Shown: positions 27,318-37,392 of the stretch, piece after piece | How the letters are laid out: each line of letters begins with the position of its first letter | Numbering within the stretch: position 1 is the first letter of the stretch | Assembly (NCBI RefSeq): GCF_900101465.1 | Contig: NZ_FMZM01000003.1 | Location: forward strand, 186,001-250,000 | DNA from: Nocardioides lianchengensis | GTDB taxonomy: Bacteria > Actinomycetota > Actinomycetes > Propionibacteriales > Nocardioidaceae | DNA length: 64,000 nucleotides | Direction of reading: 5' to 3' | Position numbers and translations under genes: made by a program | The notes under the pieces: model-generated | Databases searched by the model: none | Told to the model about the DNA's origin: nothing | What the model saw: only the letters and a program-made list of their open reading frames with translations

Positions 27318-28393
27318 GCCACGACCCGGCCGCGCAGCACGACCCGCGAGGGCGCGTAGAGCACGGAGGGGTCGGTGACGGGGTCACGGTCGAGGACCAG
27401 GAAGTCGGCCGGGGCGCCCTCGGCCAGGGTCGCGTCGAAGCCCAGCCACTCGCGGGCGCGCCAGGAGGCCGCGGCCACGACGTCGGCGGCGGGCAGACCG
27501 AGCTCGACCATGGCCAGCACCTCGCCGGCCAGGTGGCCGTGGCGGGCGGGACCGCCGCCGTCGCTGCCGACGTACAGCGCGACGCCGGCCTCCCAGGCGC
27601 TCATCAAGACCTCGCGCCGCTGCGCGTAGAGGTCCTCCATCGTCGAGGCGTACGCCGGGAACCGCTCACGCCCGGCCTCGGCGAAGCCCGGGAACTTCTG
27701 CGTCTGCATGACGGTCGGCACCAGCGCGACGCCGGCCGCGGCCATCTGCTCGACCTGGTCGAGGCCGAGGCCGGTGCCGTGCTCGATGCAGTCGATCCCC
27801 GCCTCCAGGAGCCCCGGCAGGACGTCGCGGCCGAAGCAGTGCGCGGTCACCCGGGCGCCCTCGGCGTGCGCGGCCGCGATCGCGGCCGCGAAGGTCTCGG
27901 CGGGGAACGACGGGGCCAGGTCGCCCTCGTCGCGGGAGATCCAGTCGCCGACCAGCTTGACCCAGCCGTCGCCCGCCCGTGCCTGCTCGGCGGCGTACGA
28001 CGGCAGGTCGGCGGGCTCGACCTCGTGGCCGAAGCTCCGGATGTAGCGCTTGGTGCGCGCGAGGTGGCGCCCGGCCCGGACCAGCCGCGGCAGGTCGTCG
28101 CGCTCCTGCACCCAGCGGGTGTCGGCCGGCGACCCGCAGTCGCGCAGCAGCAGCGCCCCGGCGTCGCGGTCGGCAAGGGCCTGACGCTCGACCTCCGCGT
28201 CGTCGACCGCTCCCCCGTCGTCGAGACCGAGGTGGTTGTGCGCGTCGACCAGCCCCGGGAGCACCCAGCCCTGCGCCACCAGCTCGGCGCCGGGCGGCCG
28301 CTCGTAGGTGATGCGACCGTCGACGACGTACAGGTCCCGCACCTCCCCGTCGGGCAGGACCGGGCCGTGGACGCGCAGCGCGGGATCCGTCAT
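27314..28393 (-). CDS. Amidohydrolase family protein
   Basis: The 359-residue protein has the metal-dependent amidohydrolase pattern: WVLPGLVDAHNHLGLDD (HxH), GARVTAHCFG and CIEHGTGL (metal His residues), YVGSDGGG (Asp) and a C-terminal GAPADFLVLDRDPVTDPSVL followed by VLRGRVVA. This is the imidazolonepropionase/prolidase-like branch. Substrate cannot be inferred. The ATG at 28393 gives the usual N-terminal beta-sandwich strand (DLYVVDGRITY). It is followed on the left by the convergent VanW gene. Confidence 0.85.
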   Translation of the reverse strand: MTDPALRVHGPVLPDGEVRDLYVVDGRITYERPPGAELVAQGWVLPGLVDAHNHLGLDDGGAVDDAEVERQALADRDAGALLLRDCGSPADTRWVQERDDLPRLVRAGRHLARTKRYIRSFGHEVEPADLPSYAAEQARAGDGWVKLVGDWISRDEGDLAPSFPAETFAAAIAAAHAEGARVTAHCFGRDVLPGLLEAGIDCIEHGTGLGLDQVEQMAAAGVALVPTVMQTQKFPGFAEAGRERFPAYASTMEDLYAQRREVLMSAWEAGVALYVGSDGGGPARHGHLAGEVLAMVELGLPAADVVAAASWRAREWLGFDATLAEGAPADFLVLDRDPVTDPSVLYAPSRVVLRGRVVA

Positions 28394-28403
28394 GGATCGG
28401 ACG

Positions 28404-28772
28404 CTACAGCTGGTCGAGGAGCCAGCCGGGGCCGAGGGCGAGCGCACCGAGACCCTGCACCTGGGCCTGGAGCATCCGGTCGGCGGTGACGACCGTGACC
28501 CGGTCGCCGCGCTCGGCGGCGGCGCGGGTCTCGGCGACGATGGTGGCGTCGCCGTCCTTCGGAGCGTGCACGGTGCGCGCGTGACCGTCCCGCCCCGCCC
28601 TCACGCCGCCCTTGGCCGCCCCCTCGAGGACCAGCACCACCACGTCGTACGGCGTGTCCGCGACCAGCAGCCCCTCGTGCAGCCGCCGCGCCGCCCCGGC
28701 CCGGTCCTTCCACCACCCGTCCGGGCGGCTGCCGACCACGTTGGCCCCGTCGACCACCAGCACCGTGCTCAT
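28404..28772 (-). CDS. NYN-domain (PIN-like) RNase, YacP-like
   Basis: The 122-residue protein starts STVLVVDGANVVGSRPDGWW and has DVVVLVLEGAA, GDATIVAETRAAAERGD and VTVVTADRML, which place the conserved Asp residues of a NYN/PIN metal-dependent nuclease. It is a stand-alone domain, 10 bp upstream of the amidohydrolase on the same strand. The RNA target is unknown. Confidence 0.78.
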   Translation of the reverse strand: MSTVLVVDGANVVGSRPDGWWKDRAGAARRLHEGLLVADTPYDVVVLVLEGAAKGGVRAGRDGHARTVHAPKDGDATIVAETRAAAERGDRVTVVTADRMLQAQVQGLGALALGPGWLLDQL

Positions 28773-28792
28773 CGGGGGCCGATCCGGGGGCC

Positions 28793-28888
28793 GGAGAGTT
28801 TCATCGGCTGGCCGACAAACCTCAAGCCTGGACGATGAACCTTCGTCGTCCCGGCGGGAGCTTCATCGGCCAGCCGATGAAACTCTCC
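28793..28888. repeat. 23-bp perfect inverted repeat made of two nested palindromes, between ffh and the NYN gene
   Basis: Arms 28793-28815 and 28866-28888 are perfect reverse complements. Each arm is half of a wider palindrome around TCATCGGC-(TG or CA)-GCCGA; the right-hand copy (28859-28884) is nearly perfect by itself, while the left-hand copy is partly degraded. A GACGA/TCGTC hairpin (28831-28850) lies in the spacer. It begins 6 nt beyond the ffh stop and may terminate ffh, but its layout looks like paired extragenic palindromes. Confidence 0.7.
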
Positions 28889-28893
28889 CCGGC

Positions 28894-30459
28894 TCACTTC
28901 AGGAACTTCGAGAAGTCCTTCGGCAGGTTCAGCTCGGACGCGGCCTTCTCGTAGTCGATCGGCGCGGCCGGGTTGCCGAACGGGTTGCCGGCGGAGGCGG
29001 CCTTCTCCTTCTCGGCGGCGGCCTGCTGGGCGGCCTTGGCGGGGTTGCCGGAGCGCTTGGCGCCCTTGCCCTTCTTCGGCTGCGGCTTGGTCTTGCCGCG
29101 GCCACCACCGAGGCCGGGCATCCCCGGCATCCCAGGCATGCCGGGCATCCCGCCGCCCTTGGCCATCTGCATCATCATCTTGCGCGCCTCGAAGAAGCGG
29201 TCGACGAGCTGGTTGACGTCGGAGACCTGGCGGCCGGAGCCGCGGGCGATGCGGGCCCGGCGGGAGCCGTCGATCATCTTGGGGTTGTCACGCTCGGCCG
29301 GCGTCATCGAGCGGATGATCGCCTCGATCCGGTCGATCTCGCGCTCGTCGAAGTTCTCGAGCTGCTCGCGGAACTGCCCCATCCCGGGCAGCATCCCCAT
29401 GATCTTCGACATCGAGCCGAGCTTGCGCACCTGCTGCATCTGCTGCAGGAAGTCGTCGAGGGTGAACTCGCCGCCCTGGCCGCTGAGCTTCTGGGCGGCC
29501 TTGAGCGCCTGCTCCTGGTCGAAGGTCTTCTCGGCCTGCTCGATCAGGGTGAGCATGTCGCCCATGTCGAGGATGCGCGAGGCCATCCGGTCGGGGTGGA
29601 AGAGGTCGAAGTCGGTCGCCTTCTCACCCGCCGAGGCGAACATGACCGGCTTGCCGGTGATCGAGGCGATCGACAGCGCGGCACCACCGCGGGCGTCGCC
29701 GTCGAGCTTGGTGAGGACGACCCCGTCGTACCCGACGCCGTCGAGGAAGGCCTGGGCCGTCGAGACGGCGTCCTGACCGATCATCGCGTCGACGACGAAG
29801 AGCACCTCGTCGGGCTGGACGGCGTCGCGGATGTCCGCGGCCTGCTTCATCAGCTCGGCGTCGACGCCGAGGCGACCGGCGGTGTCGATGATGACGACGT
29901 CATGGAGCTTGCGCTTGGCCTCCTCGATCGACGCGCGCGAGACGGCGACCGGGTCGCCGACGCCGTTGCCGGGCTCGGGCGCGAAGACGGGTACGCCGAC
30001 CCGCTCGCCGTTGACCTGCAACTGGGTCACCGCGTTGGGGCGCTGCAGGTCGCAGGCGACCAGCATCGGGGTCTTGCCCTGCTCCTTGAGCCAGAGCGCG
30101 AGCTTGCCGGCCAGCGTCGTCTTGCCGGCGCCCTGGAGGCCGGCCAGCATGATGACGGTCGGGCCGGTCTTGGCGTAGCGCAGCCGGCGGGTCTCGCCGC
30201 CGAGGATCGCCACGAGCTCCTCGTGGACGATCTTCACGACCTGCTGGGCGGGGTTCAGCGCGCCGCTGACCTCCTCGCCGCGGGCCCGCTCCTTGACCGA
30301 CGCCACGAACTCCTTGACGACGGGCAGGGCGACGTCGGCCTCGAGCAGCGCGATCCGGATCTCGCGCGCGGTGGCGTCGATGTCGGCCTCGGAGAGCCGA
30401 CCCTTCCCCCGCAGGTTCTTGAAGGTGTCGGCGAGCCGGTCGGAGAGAGTGGCGAACAA
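28894..30459 (-). CDS. ffh: Signal recognition particle protein Ffh (SRP54)
   Basis: Ffh binds signal sequences and delivers ribosomes to FtsY. The 521-residue protein has the N domain, the GTPase with GLQGAGKTTLAGKLALWL, IIDTAGRLGVDAELM and TKLDGDARGGAALS, and the Met-rich M domain (SKIMGMLPGMGQFREQ). A Gly/Pro/Met then Lys-rich tail follows. The start is TTG, supported by GAGGA 5-7 nt upstream and the family start FATLSDRLADTFKNLRGKG. Confidence 0.96.
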   Translation of the reverse strand: MFATLSDRLADTFKNLRGKGRLSEADIDATAREIRIALLEADVALPVVKEFVASVKERARGEEVSGALNPAQQVVKIVHEELVAILGGETRRLRYAKTGPTVIMLAGLQGAGKTTLAGKLALWLKEQGKTPMLVACDLQRPNAVTQLQVNGERVGVPVFAPEPGNGVGDPVAVSRASIEEAKRKLHDVVIIDTAGRLGVDAELMKQAADIRDAVQPDEVLFVVDAMIGQDAVSTAQAFLDGVGYDGVVLTKLDGDARGGAALSIASITGKPVMFASAGEKATDFDLFHPDRMASRILDMGDMLTLIEQAEKTFDQEQALKAAQKLSGQGGEFTLDDFLQQMQQVRKLGSMSKIMGMLPGMGQFREQLENFDEREIDRIEAIIRSMTPAERDNPKMIDGSRRARIARGSGRQVSDVNQLVDRFFEARKMMMQMAKGGGMPGMPGMPGMPGLGGGRGKTKPQPKKGKGAKRSGNPAKAAQQAAAEKEKAASAGNPFGNPAAPIDYEKAASELNLPKDFSKFLK

Positions 30460-30516
30460 GAGAGTCCTCGGCGATCGAGAGGGTCGTGGCGAACCCCCAG
30501 CCTAACCGTGGAGACC

Positions 30517-30522
30517 TATCCT
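30517..30522 (+). promoter_or_regulatory. Candidate -10 element of a leaderless promoter
   Basis: TATCCT fits TANNNT and ends 6 nt before the ATG at 30529, the spacing seen for leaderless actinobacterial genes; no ribosome box lies closer. This is inference from spacing. Confidence 0.35.
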
Positions 30523-30528
30523 GGCCGC

Positions 30529-30810
30529 ATGGTGTGGGTCCTGCTGGCGGTGACGGGTGGCGTGCTCGCCCTCGGTCTCGTCGTGTGGGCCAGCCACCGG
30601 ATGCTGATGGCCGGCGGGGACGGCTCCACGGGCGGCGACCCGTTCGGGGTGTTCGTCGAGGTCTTCGAGCCCGCCCGCGACCGGGCGAACCGCGACCTGG
30701 ACTCCCGTGAGCACCAGGCGGAGGCCGTTCTCTCGCCCGGCGCGGACGACCGCCCGGTCCGGGTCGACCTGACCACCGGCCGGGCGACGGTCAGGCGCCC
30801 TCGCTCGTGA
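30529..30810 (+). CDS. Small single-helix membrane protein, unknown
   Basis: The 93-residue product has one N-terminal hydrophobic helix (VWVLLAVTGGVLALGLVVWA), a Gly/Asp linker, a FGVFVEVFEPARDRANRD segment and a charged tail. I do not recognise it with certainty. It is divergent from ffh and its last 20 bp overlap the 3' end of glnD. Coding potential is supported by the membrane helix and the good initiation context, but a shadow cannot be excluded. Confidence 0.6.
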   Translation: MVWVLLAVTGGVLALGLVVWASHRMLMAGGDGSTGGDPFGVFVEVFEPARDRANRDLDSREHQAEAVLSPGADDRPVRVDLTTGRATVRRPRS

Positions 30811-33010
30811 GCGCCGCGCGTACGGCGTGCGCGGCCTCGGCCGCGCGCTGGTCGCTGAGCGCCCCCGCCGACGCCTCCTGCAGGTAGAACACGTCCACGG
30901 CCTGCGGGCCGAGCGTGTCGACGTGCGCCGACCGCACCGCCACGTCCATCCGGGCCAGGGCCGCGCAGACGAGGTAGACGACGCCGGGCCGGTCCTCGGC
31001 GCGCACCTCCAGCACGGTGGCCTGGTCCGAGGCCTCGGGCCGGACGACGACCGTCGGGGCCAGGGAGCGCTCCGCGGTGGGGCGCAGCCGGATGGCCGGG
31101 TCGGTCCGGCCGTCGCGGACCGCCTCGTACGTCTGCCGGAGGACCGCCGGCTCGACCCGGCCCTCGCCGACCTCCCAGACCGACACGCCGTACTGGTCCT
31201 GCGCCCAGGCACGGGCGGCGCGCACCGGCACCCGGTGGAGCGCGAAGAGCGCGGCCAGGTCGGCGAGCAGCCCGACCCGGTCCTGGGCGATCGCGGTCAC
31301 CCGGGCGCCGTCCTCGAGCGGCTCGACGCTCAGCGACAGCGCTCCCCCAGCGACCTCGCGCGGGATCGACACCTCGTCGGTCACGATCGTGGGGAGCGTC
31401 GAGCCCGCGTCGAGCGCCGCCCGGGTACGACGGGCCAGGTCCAGGATCAGCCCGGAGCGCCAGGTCGACCAGGCCTTCGGCGACGTGGCCCGCGCGTCGG
31501 CCTCGGTGAGCGCGGTGAGCAGCGTCATCGTCTCCGGGTCGCCGATCCGCGAGGCGACCAGGTCGACGGTGGCCGGGTCGTCGGGGTCGCGCGTGGTCGC
31601 GGTCTCGGCCAGCAGCAGGTGCCAGCGCACCAGGGTCGCGATCCGGTCGACCGCGGCGGCGTCGAAGCCGAGACGGGCAGCGATGCTCCGCGCGATCGGC
31701 TCGCCGGCGACGCTGTGCTCGGTGAGGCTGCCCTTGCCGATGTCGTGGAGCAGCGCGGCGACCATCAGCACGTCGGGCCGGCCGACCGTGCGGATCAGGG
31801 CCGAGGCCTCGATGCAGGTCTCGACGACGTGCCGGTCGACGGTGAACCGGTGGATGACCGAGGCGTGCGGCAGGAGCCGGATCCGCTCCCACTCGGGCAA
31901 CACCTGCGCGAGGGCGCCGGTCTCCTCGAGGGTCTCCCACACGGCGAGGAGGCCGCGTCCGGACGCGAGCAGCCGCACCAGCAGCTGACGGGCCTCCGCG
32001 GGCCACGGGTCGGGAAGCGCCGCGCACTCGCGCGCCAGCCGGGCCGCGGTCGCGGGCGCGAGCAAGGCGTCGTTCTCGGCCGCCGCCGCTGCGGCACGCA
32101 GCAGCAGGGCGGGATCCTCGGCGGGCCGGGCGCGCCGGTCCAGCACGACCTCGCCGCCGGCCAGTGCGACCCCGGCCGCGAGCGGAGTGAGCGAGGGCTT
32201 GCGCGCACCGACGGCCGCGGGTCGCTTGAGCCGGTCGTCGACCCGGCGCCAGGTGAGCCGGGAGAGATGGGTGATCCGACGGCCGAGCTCGCGCACGTGC
32301 ACCTGGGCGGCCCGGGCGTCGGCGACCCCGAGATCGTCGGCCAGCACGTCCCACGTCTCGGGCGCGATCCGGTCGGTCGCCCGGCCGGCGATGGCGTGCA
32401 CCAGGTCGCGCACGTCGAGGAGCGCCTGCCGGCTCTGCTCGAGCTCGACGTGCGGGACGTCGACCAGCCAGGTCGCGACCAGCGCCTTGAGCACGGTCGC
32501 GTCACGCAGGCCGCCCTCGGACTCCTTCAGGTCCGGCACCGAGAGGTGCGCGAGCTCGCCCATCAGCCGGTGGCGGCCCCGGACCAGCTCCTGCAGCGCG
32601 GGCAGCCGCTCCAGGGCCTGCCGGCGCCACTGCGCGAGCATCGTGGTGCGCAGCCGCAGCGTGAGGTGCGGGTCCCCGGCGAGGTGCCGGATGTCGAGCA
32701 GCCCCAGCACGACCCGCAGGTCCCCGTCGGCCGCGGCGACCATCTCGGGGAAGGTGCGGACCGAGTGGTCGATGGTGGCGCCGGAGTCCCACAGCGGGTA
32801 CCAGATCTTGGCGGCCAGCTCGCCGAGGTCGACGCCCTGGTCACTGACCAGGACCACGTCGAGGTCGGAGTGCGGGGCCAGCTCGCCGCGTCCGTAGCCG
32901 CCGACGGCGACCAGGGCGACACCACTGTCGGGTCCCCCGCAGTCGTCGTACGCCGTGGCGCAGAGCGCGTCGGCCTCAGAGGTACGACGGGCGCGATCAG
33001 CAGAGGTCAC
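30791..33010 (-). CDS. glnD: PII uridylyl/adenylyltransferase GlnD
   Basis: GlnD modifies and demodifies PII proteins according to glutamine level; in actinobacteria the modification of GlnK can be adenylylation. The 739-residue protein has the nucleotidyltransferase motif GGYGRGELAPHSDLDVVLV near residue 37, an HD domain (HRFTVDRHVVETCIEA, ALLHDIGKG) and two C-terminal ACT domains (AIAQDRVGLLADLAALFA and RAEDRPGVVYLVCAALARM). The GTG start lies 17 nt after the PII stop, with no clear ribosome box. It is co-directional with both PII genes. Confidence 0.94.
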   Translation of the reverse strand: MTSADRARRTSEADALCATAYDDCGGPDSGVALVAVGGYGRGELAPHSDLDVVLVSDQGVDLGELAAKIWYPLWDSGATIDHSVRTFPEMVAAADGDLRVVLGLLDIRHLAGDPHLTLRLRTTMLAQWRRQALERLPALQELVRGRHRLMGELAHLSVPDLKESEGGLRDATVLKALVATWLVDVPHVELEQSRQALLDVRDLVHAIAGRATDRIAPETWDVLADDLGVADARAAQVHVRELGRRITHLSRLTWRRVDDRLKRPAAVGARKPSLTPLAAGVALAGGEVVLDRRARPAEDPALLLRAAAAAAENDALLAPATAARLARECAALPDPWPAEARQLLVRLLASGRGLLAVWETLEETGALAQVLPEWERIRLLPHASVIHRFTVDRHVVETCIEASALIRTVGRPDVLMVAALLHDIGKGSLTEHSVAGEPIARSIAARLGFDAAAVDRIATLVRWHLLLAETATTRDPDDPATVDLVASRIGDPETMTLLTALTEADARATSPKAWSTWRSGLILDLARRTRAALDAGSTLPTIVTDEVSIPREVAGGALSLSVEPLEDGARVTAIAQDRVGLLADLAALFALHRVPVRAARAWAQDQYGVSVWEVGEGRVEPAVLRQTYEAVRDGRTDPAIRLRPTAERSLAPTVVVRPEASDQATVLEVRAEDRPGVVYLVCAALARMDVAVRSAHVDTLGPQAVDVFYLQEASAGALSDQRAAEAAHAVRAALTSEGA

Positions 33011-33027
33011 GCGGCTCGGGTCATGTC

Positions 33028-33405
<378 letters not shown>

Positions 33406-33432
33406 TCATGCCCGAGTCCGGGCCGGAGAAGA

Positions 33433-33470
33433 CGGCGGCCCGGCTCCCTGGACAGGGAGCCGGGCCGCCG
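33433..33470 (-). terminator. Perfect 17-bp hairpin between the two PII genes
   Basis: Arms 33433-33449 and 33454-33470 are perfect complements around a GGAC loop, starting 6 nt after the amtB-linked PII stop. There is no U-run on the minus strand. It should end or attenuate the amtB-glnK transcript before glnB-glnD. Confidence 0.75.
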
Positions 33471-33475
33471 GTGGA

Positions 33476-35112
<1,637 letters not shown>

Positions 35113-35442
35113 AGAACCTCCAGGGAAACAAAACGGGAAGGCGGCGGGGACGACAACGCTGTCGACCCTGGCTCGCCCTGTTCGACCCACACCTTCTTGG
35201 CCCGAGGTTTCGCCACCACCCGGTTCATGTTTCGTCGTCGTAACAGACCTCGGGTCGGTGTTACTTCGACATTTCGGCACCACGTCGGTACGACGGATGC
35301 CGAAGCAGAGCTCGGGAGCCACGGTCGGCGGCACGTGACGGATCCGGCCGACGGGGGCGGCAGCGGCGAACGGCGTTGTGCGACCGAGCGCGCCGCTCGG
35401 GTACCCTCCAGCGCGTCAGAGGGATGAGGCGATAGGGCCTTG
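35113..35442. other. 330-bp divergent region between amtB and the GT2-like gene
   Basis: Besides the GlnR-type box, no gene is seen here. The amtB promoter should lie between the box and 35112, but no clear -10 or -35 was found. For the rightward gene, AGGG 5 nt before the ATG at 35443 gives the ribosome site. Confidence 0.5.
35229..35264 (-). promoter_or_regulatory. GlnR-type box upstream of amtB
   Basis: On the minus strand GTTAC-6 nt-GAAAC (35244-35229) matches the GlnR half-site pair GTnAC-n6-GAAAC exactly. A second GTAAC (35264-35260), inverted to GTTAC as GTAACA/TGTTAC, lies just upstream. The amtB-glnK pair is a classical GlnR target under nitrogen limitation. Confidence 0.7.
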
Positions 35443-37356
35443 ATGGACGGCTCGGAGGCGTGGGAGACGGTGGCAGCAGGCGTATCCAGGACCCGCGACC
35501 GGCGGAGCCGTCTGGTGGCGCTCGCCCGTCGCGACGTCCCCACCGAGGCGATCCGTTCGGTCGAGGAGCTCCAGGCCCTCGTCCGCGACCTGCCGGCGCA
35601 CACCCCCGAGGTCCGCGTCGAGGTCGACTCGCTCGACCTCGTCCGCGTCCTGACCGTGGCGGGCCCGGAGCTCACCGTCGACCGACTCGTGGTCCGCGTG
35701 CGCGACTGGGAGCGTCCGACCGCCCGCTGGAACGGACAGCTCGGCCGCGTCGACCACCTGCTGTCCGCCACGACGTCGTACCCCGAGGAGGAGCCCGGCA
35801 CCGCCGAGGTCGACGTGCGCCTCTCCGAGCCCACGCCGCTGGCCTCGGTCGCCCGGGCCGTCTACCCCGTGCTCGGCGTCGACCGCTCCCACCACGGCTA
35901 CGGGTACGCCGAGCTCGCGACCGCCGACGTCGCGCCGGCGGCCCTCGCGCTGCTGCCGACGCGGACCGCGCCCGGCATCCCCGAGCTGCCCAGCCGCTAC
36001 CTCGAGGGGGTCGGCCTCAGCCGGGCCGACCTCGGACTGGTCGGCAGCCCGCGCGTGCTGGAGGAGCTGCGTTCCACGGCCGACGACCCGCACCTGACCC
36101 TCGTGCAGCACCCCCTGCTCGTCGACGCGACCGGTCATCTCTCCCTCACCGAGCGACTCGACCGTCCGATCATCGACCTGAGCCTCCACCACCCGGTCGG
36201 CCGTCTGCACACCTTCGACCTCCCGCCCGGGTCCTTCGCGCTCACGGTCCGCGACGGCGACCTGACCTTCACCCCCCGCGACCTCGACCCCGATCCGGAG
36301 GTCGAGGACCTCGTCGGGTGGTCCCGACCCGTGACCGCGGCCCTGGGCGGCGCCGAGGTTCGGCGGCTACGTCCGGTCGAGTCGATCGATCTCTCCGGGT
36401 TGCGGCCCGGCAGCGCGACCGACGAGACCGTGCTCTGCCGCCGGCTGGCGGAGCTGGCCGCGACCGGCGTCGTCCTGCACTCGCTGCCGCTGAGCTTCGG
36501 CCGTGCCGACGACCTCCTCGGTGCGCGTCTCGCCGAGCTGCTGCGGTCGCCGTACCGTCCGACGAAGGGGTTGGTGCGCGAGCTGCGCTCGGTCCCGCAG
36601 CGTCGTGAGGCGATGCAGCGCTTCGGCGGCTTCTTCGAGCTCGCCGGGCACGCCGCCACCCTCGGCCACCGGCTGCTGCCGACCGTCAGCGCCATCCTCT
36701 CGAGCATGCGTCCCAGCCGGGTCTCCGAGGTCCTGCGCGCACTCGCCGCCCAGCACTACCCGCACCTGGAGATCGCCGTCGCCCTGCACGGCGTCAAGGG
36801 TCCGCTCGACCCCGAGTTTGAGGAGGCGGCCCGACTCTCCGGGGCCCAGGTGCTGCGCTACGACGCGTCGACGCCCTTCGGCTCGGTGCTGGCCGACACG
36901 GCCCGGCGGACCAGTGGCGACCTCGTCGTGAAGATCGACGACGACGACTTCTACGGGCCGCACGTCATCGGCGACCTGGTCCTGGCCTACCTCTACTCCG
37001 GCGCCGACGTGGTCGGGAAGACCACGGAGTACCTCTACTTCGAGGAGATCGACCACACCGCGCACCGGATGTTCCAGACCGAGCGCTACCACTACCAGGT
37101 CGCGGGCGGGGCCATGCTGCTCTCGCGCGCCGCGCTCAACGACATCGGCGGGTGGCGCCCGACGCCGCACTCGACCGACCGCTCCGTGCTGATCCGCGTC
37201 GGCAACGCCGGCGGGATCGGCTACCGCACCCAGAGCCTCGGCTACGTCTACGTCCGCCACTCCGACGGCCACACGTGGAAGCAGGCTGACTCCCTGTTGA
37301 TGCGCAACGCCCCCGAGCAGTGGCCTCGGTTCATGCCCGAGATCGTCTCGTCCTGA
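35443..37356 (+). CDS. Glycosyltransferase family 2-like protein with long unassigned N-terminus
   Basis: The C-terminal ~230 of 637 residues are GT2-like: VLRALAAQHYPHLEIAVALH, SGDLVVKIDDDDFYGPHVIG (acidic metal site) and GGAMLLSRAALNDIGGWRP, ending in YVYVRHSDGHTW. The first ~400 residues are not recognised and lack membrane helices; they may form an additional domain that selects an acceptor. The ATG at 35443 has AGGG 5 nt upstream. The next GT2 gene follows after 36 bp, so this starts a glycan island. Confidence 0.75.
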   Translation: MDGSEAWETVAAGVSRTRDRRSRLVALARRDVPTEAIRSVEELQALVRDLPAHTPEVRVEVDSLDLVRVLTVAGPELTVDRLVVRVRDWERPTARWNGQLGRVDHLLSATTSYPEEEPGTAEVDVRLSEPTPLASVARAVYPVLGVDRSHHGYGYAELATADVAPAALALLPTRTAPGIPELPSRYLEGVGLSRADLGLVGSPRVLEELRSTADDPHLTLVQHPLLVDATGHLSLTERLDRPIIDLSLHHPVGRLHTFDLPPGSFALTVRDGDLTFTPRDLDPDPEVEDLVGWSRPVTAALGGAEVRRLRPVESIDLSGLRPGSATDETVLCRRLAELAATGVVLHSLPLSFGRADDLLGARLAELLRSPYRPTKGLVRELRSVPQRREAMQRFGGFFELAGHAATLGHRLLPTVSAILSSMRPSRVSEVLRALAAQHYPHLEIAVALHGVKGPLDPEFEEAARLSGAQVLRYDASTPFGSVLADTARRTSGDLVVKIDDDDFYGPHVIGDLVLAYLYSGADVVGKTTEYLYFEEIDHTAHRMFQTERYHYQVAGGAMLLSRAALNDIGGWRPTPHSTDRSVLIRVGNAGGIGYRTQSLGYVYVRHSDGHTWKQADSLLMRNAPEQWPRFMPEIVSS

Positions 37357-37392
37357 CGCCCAGCCTGACGCCACAGAGAGGCACCCGCTGAC

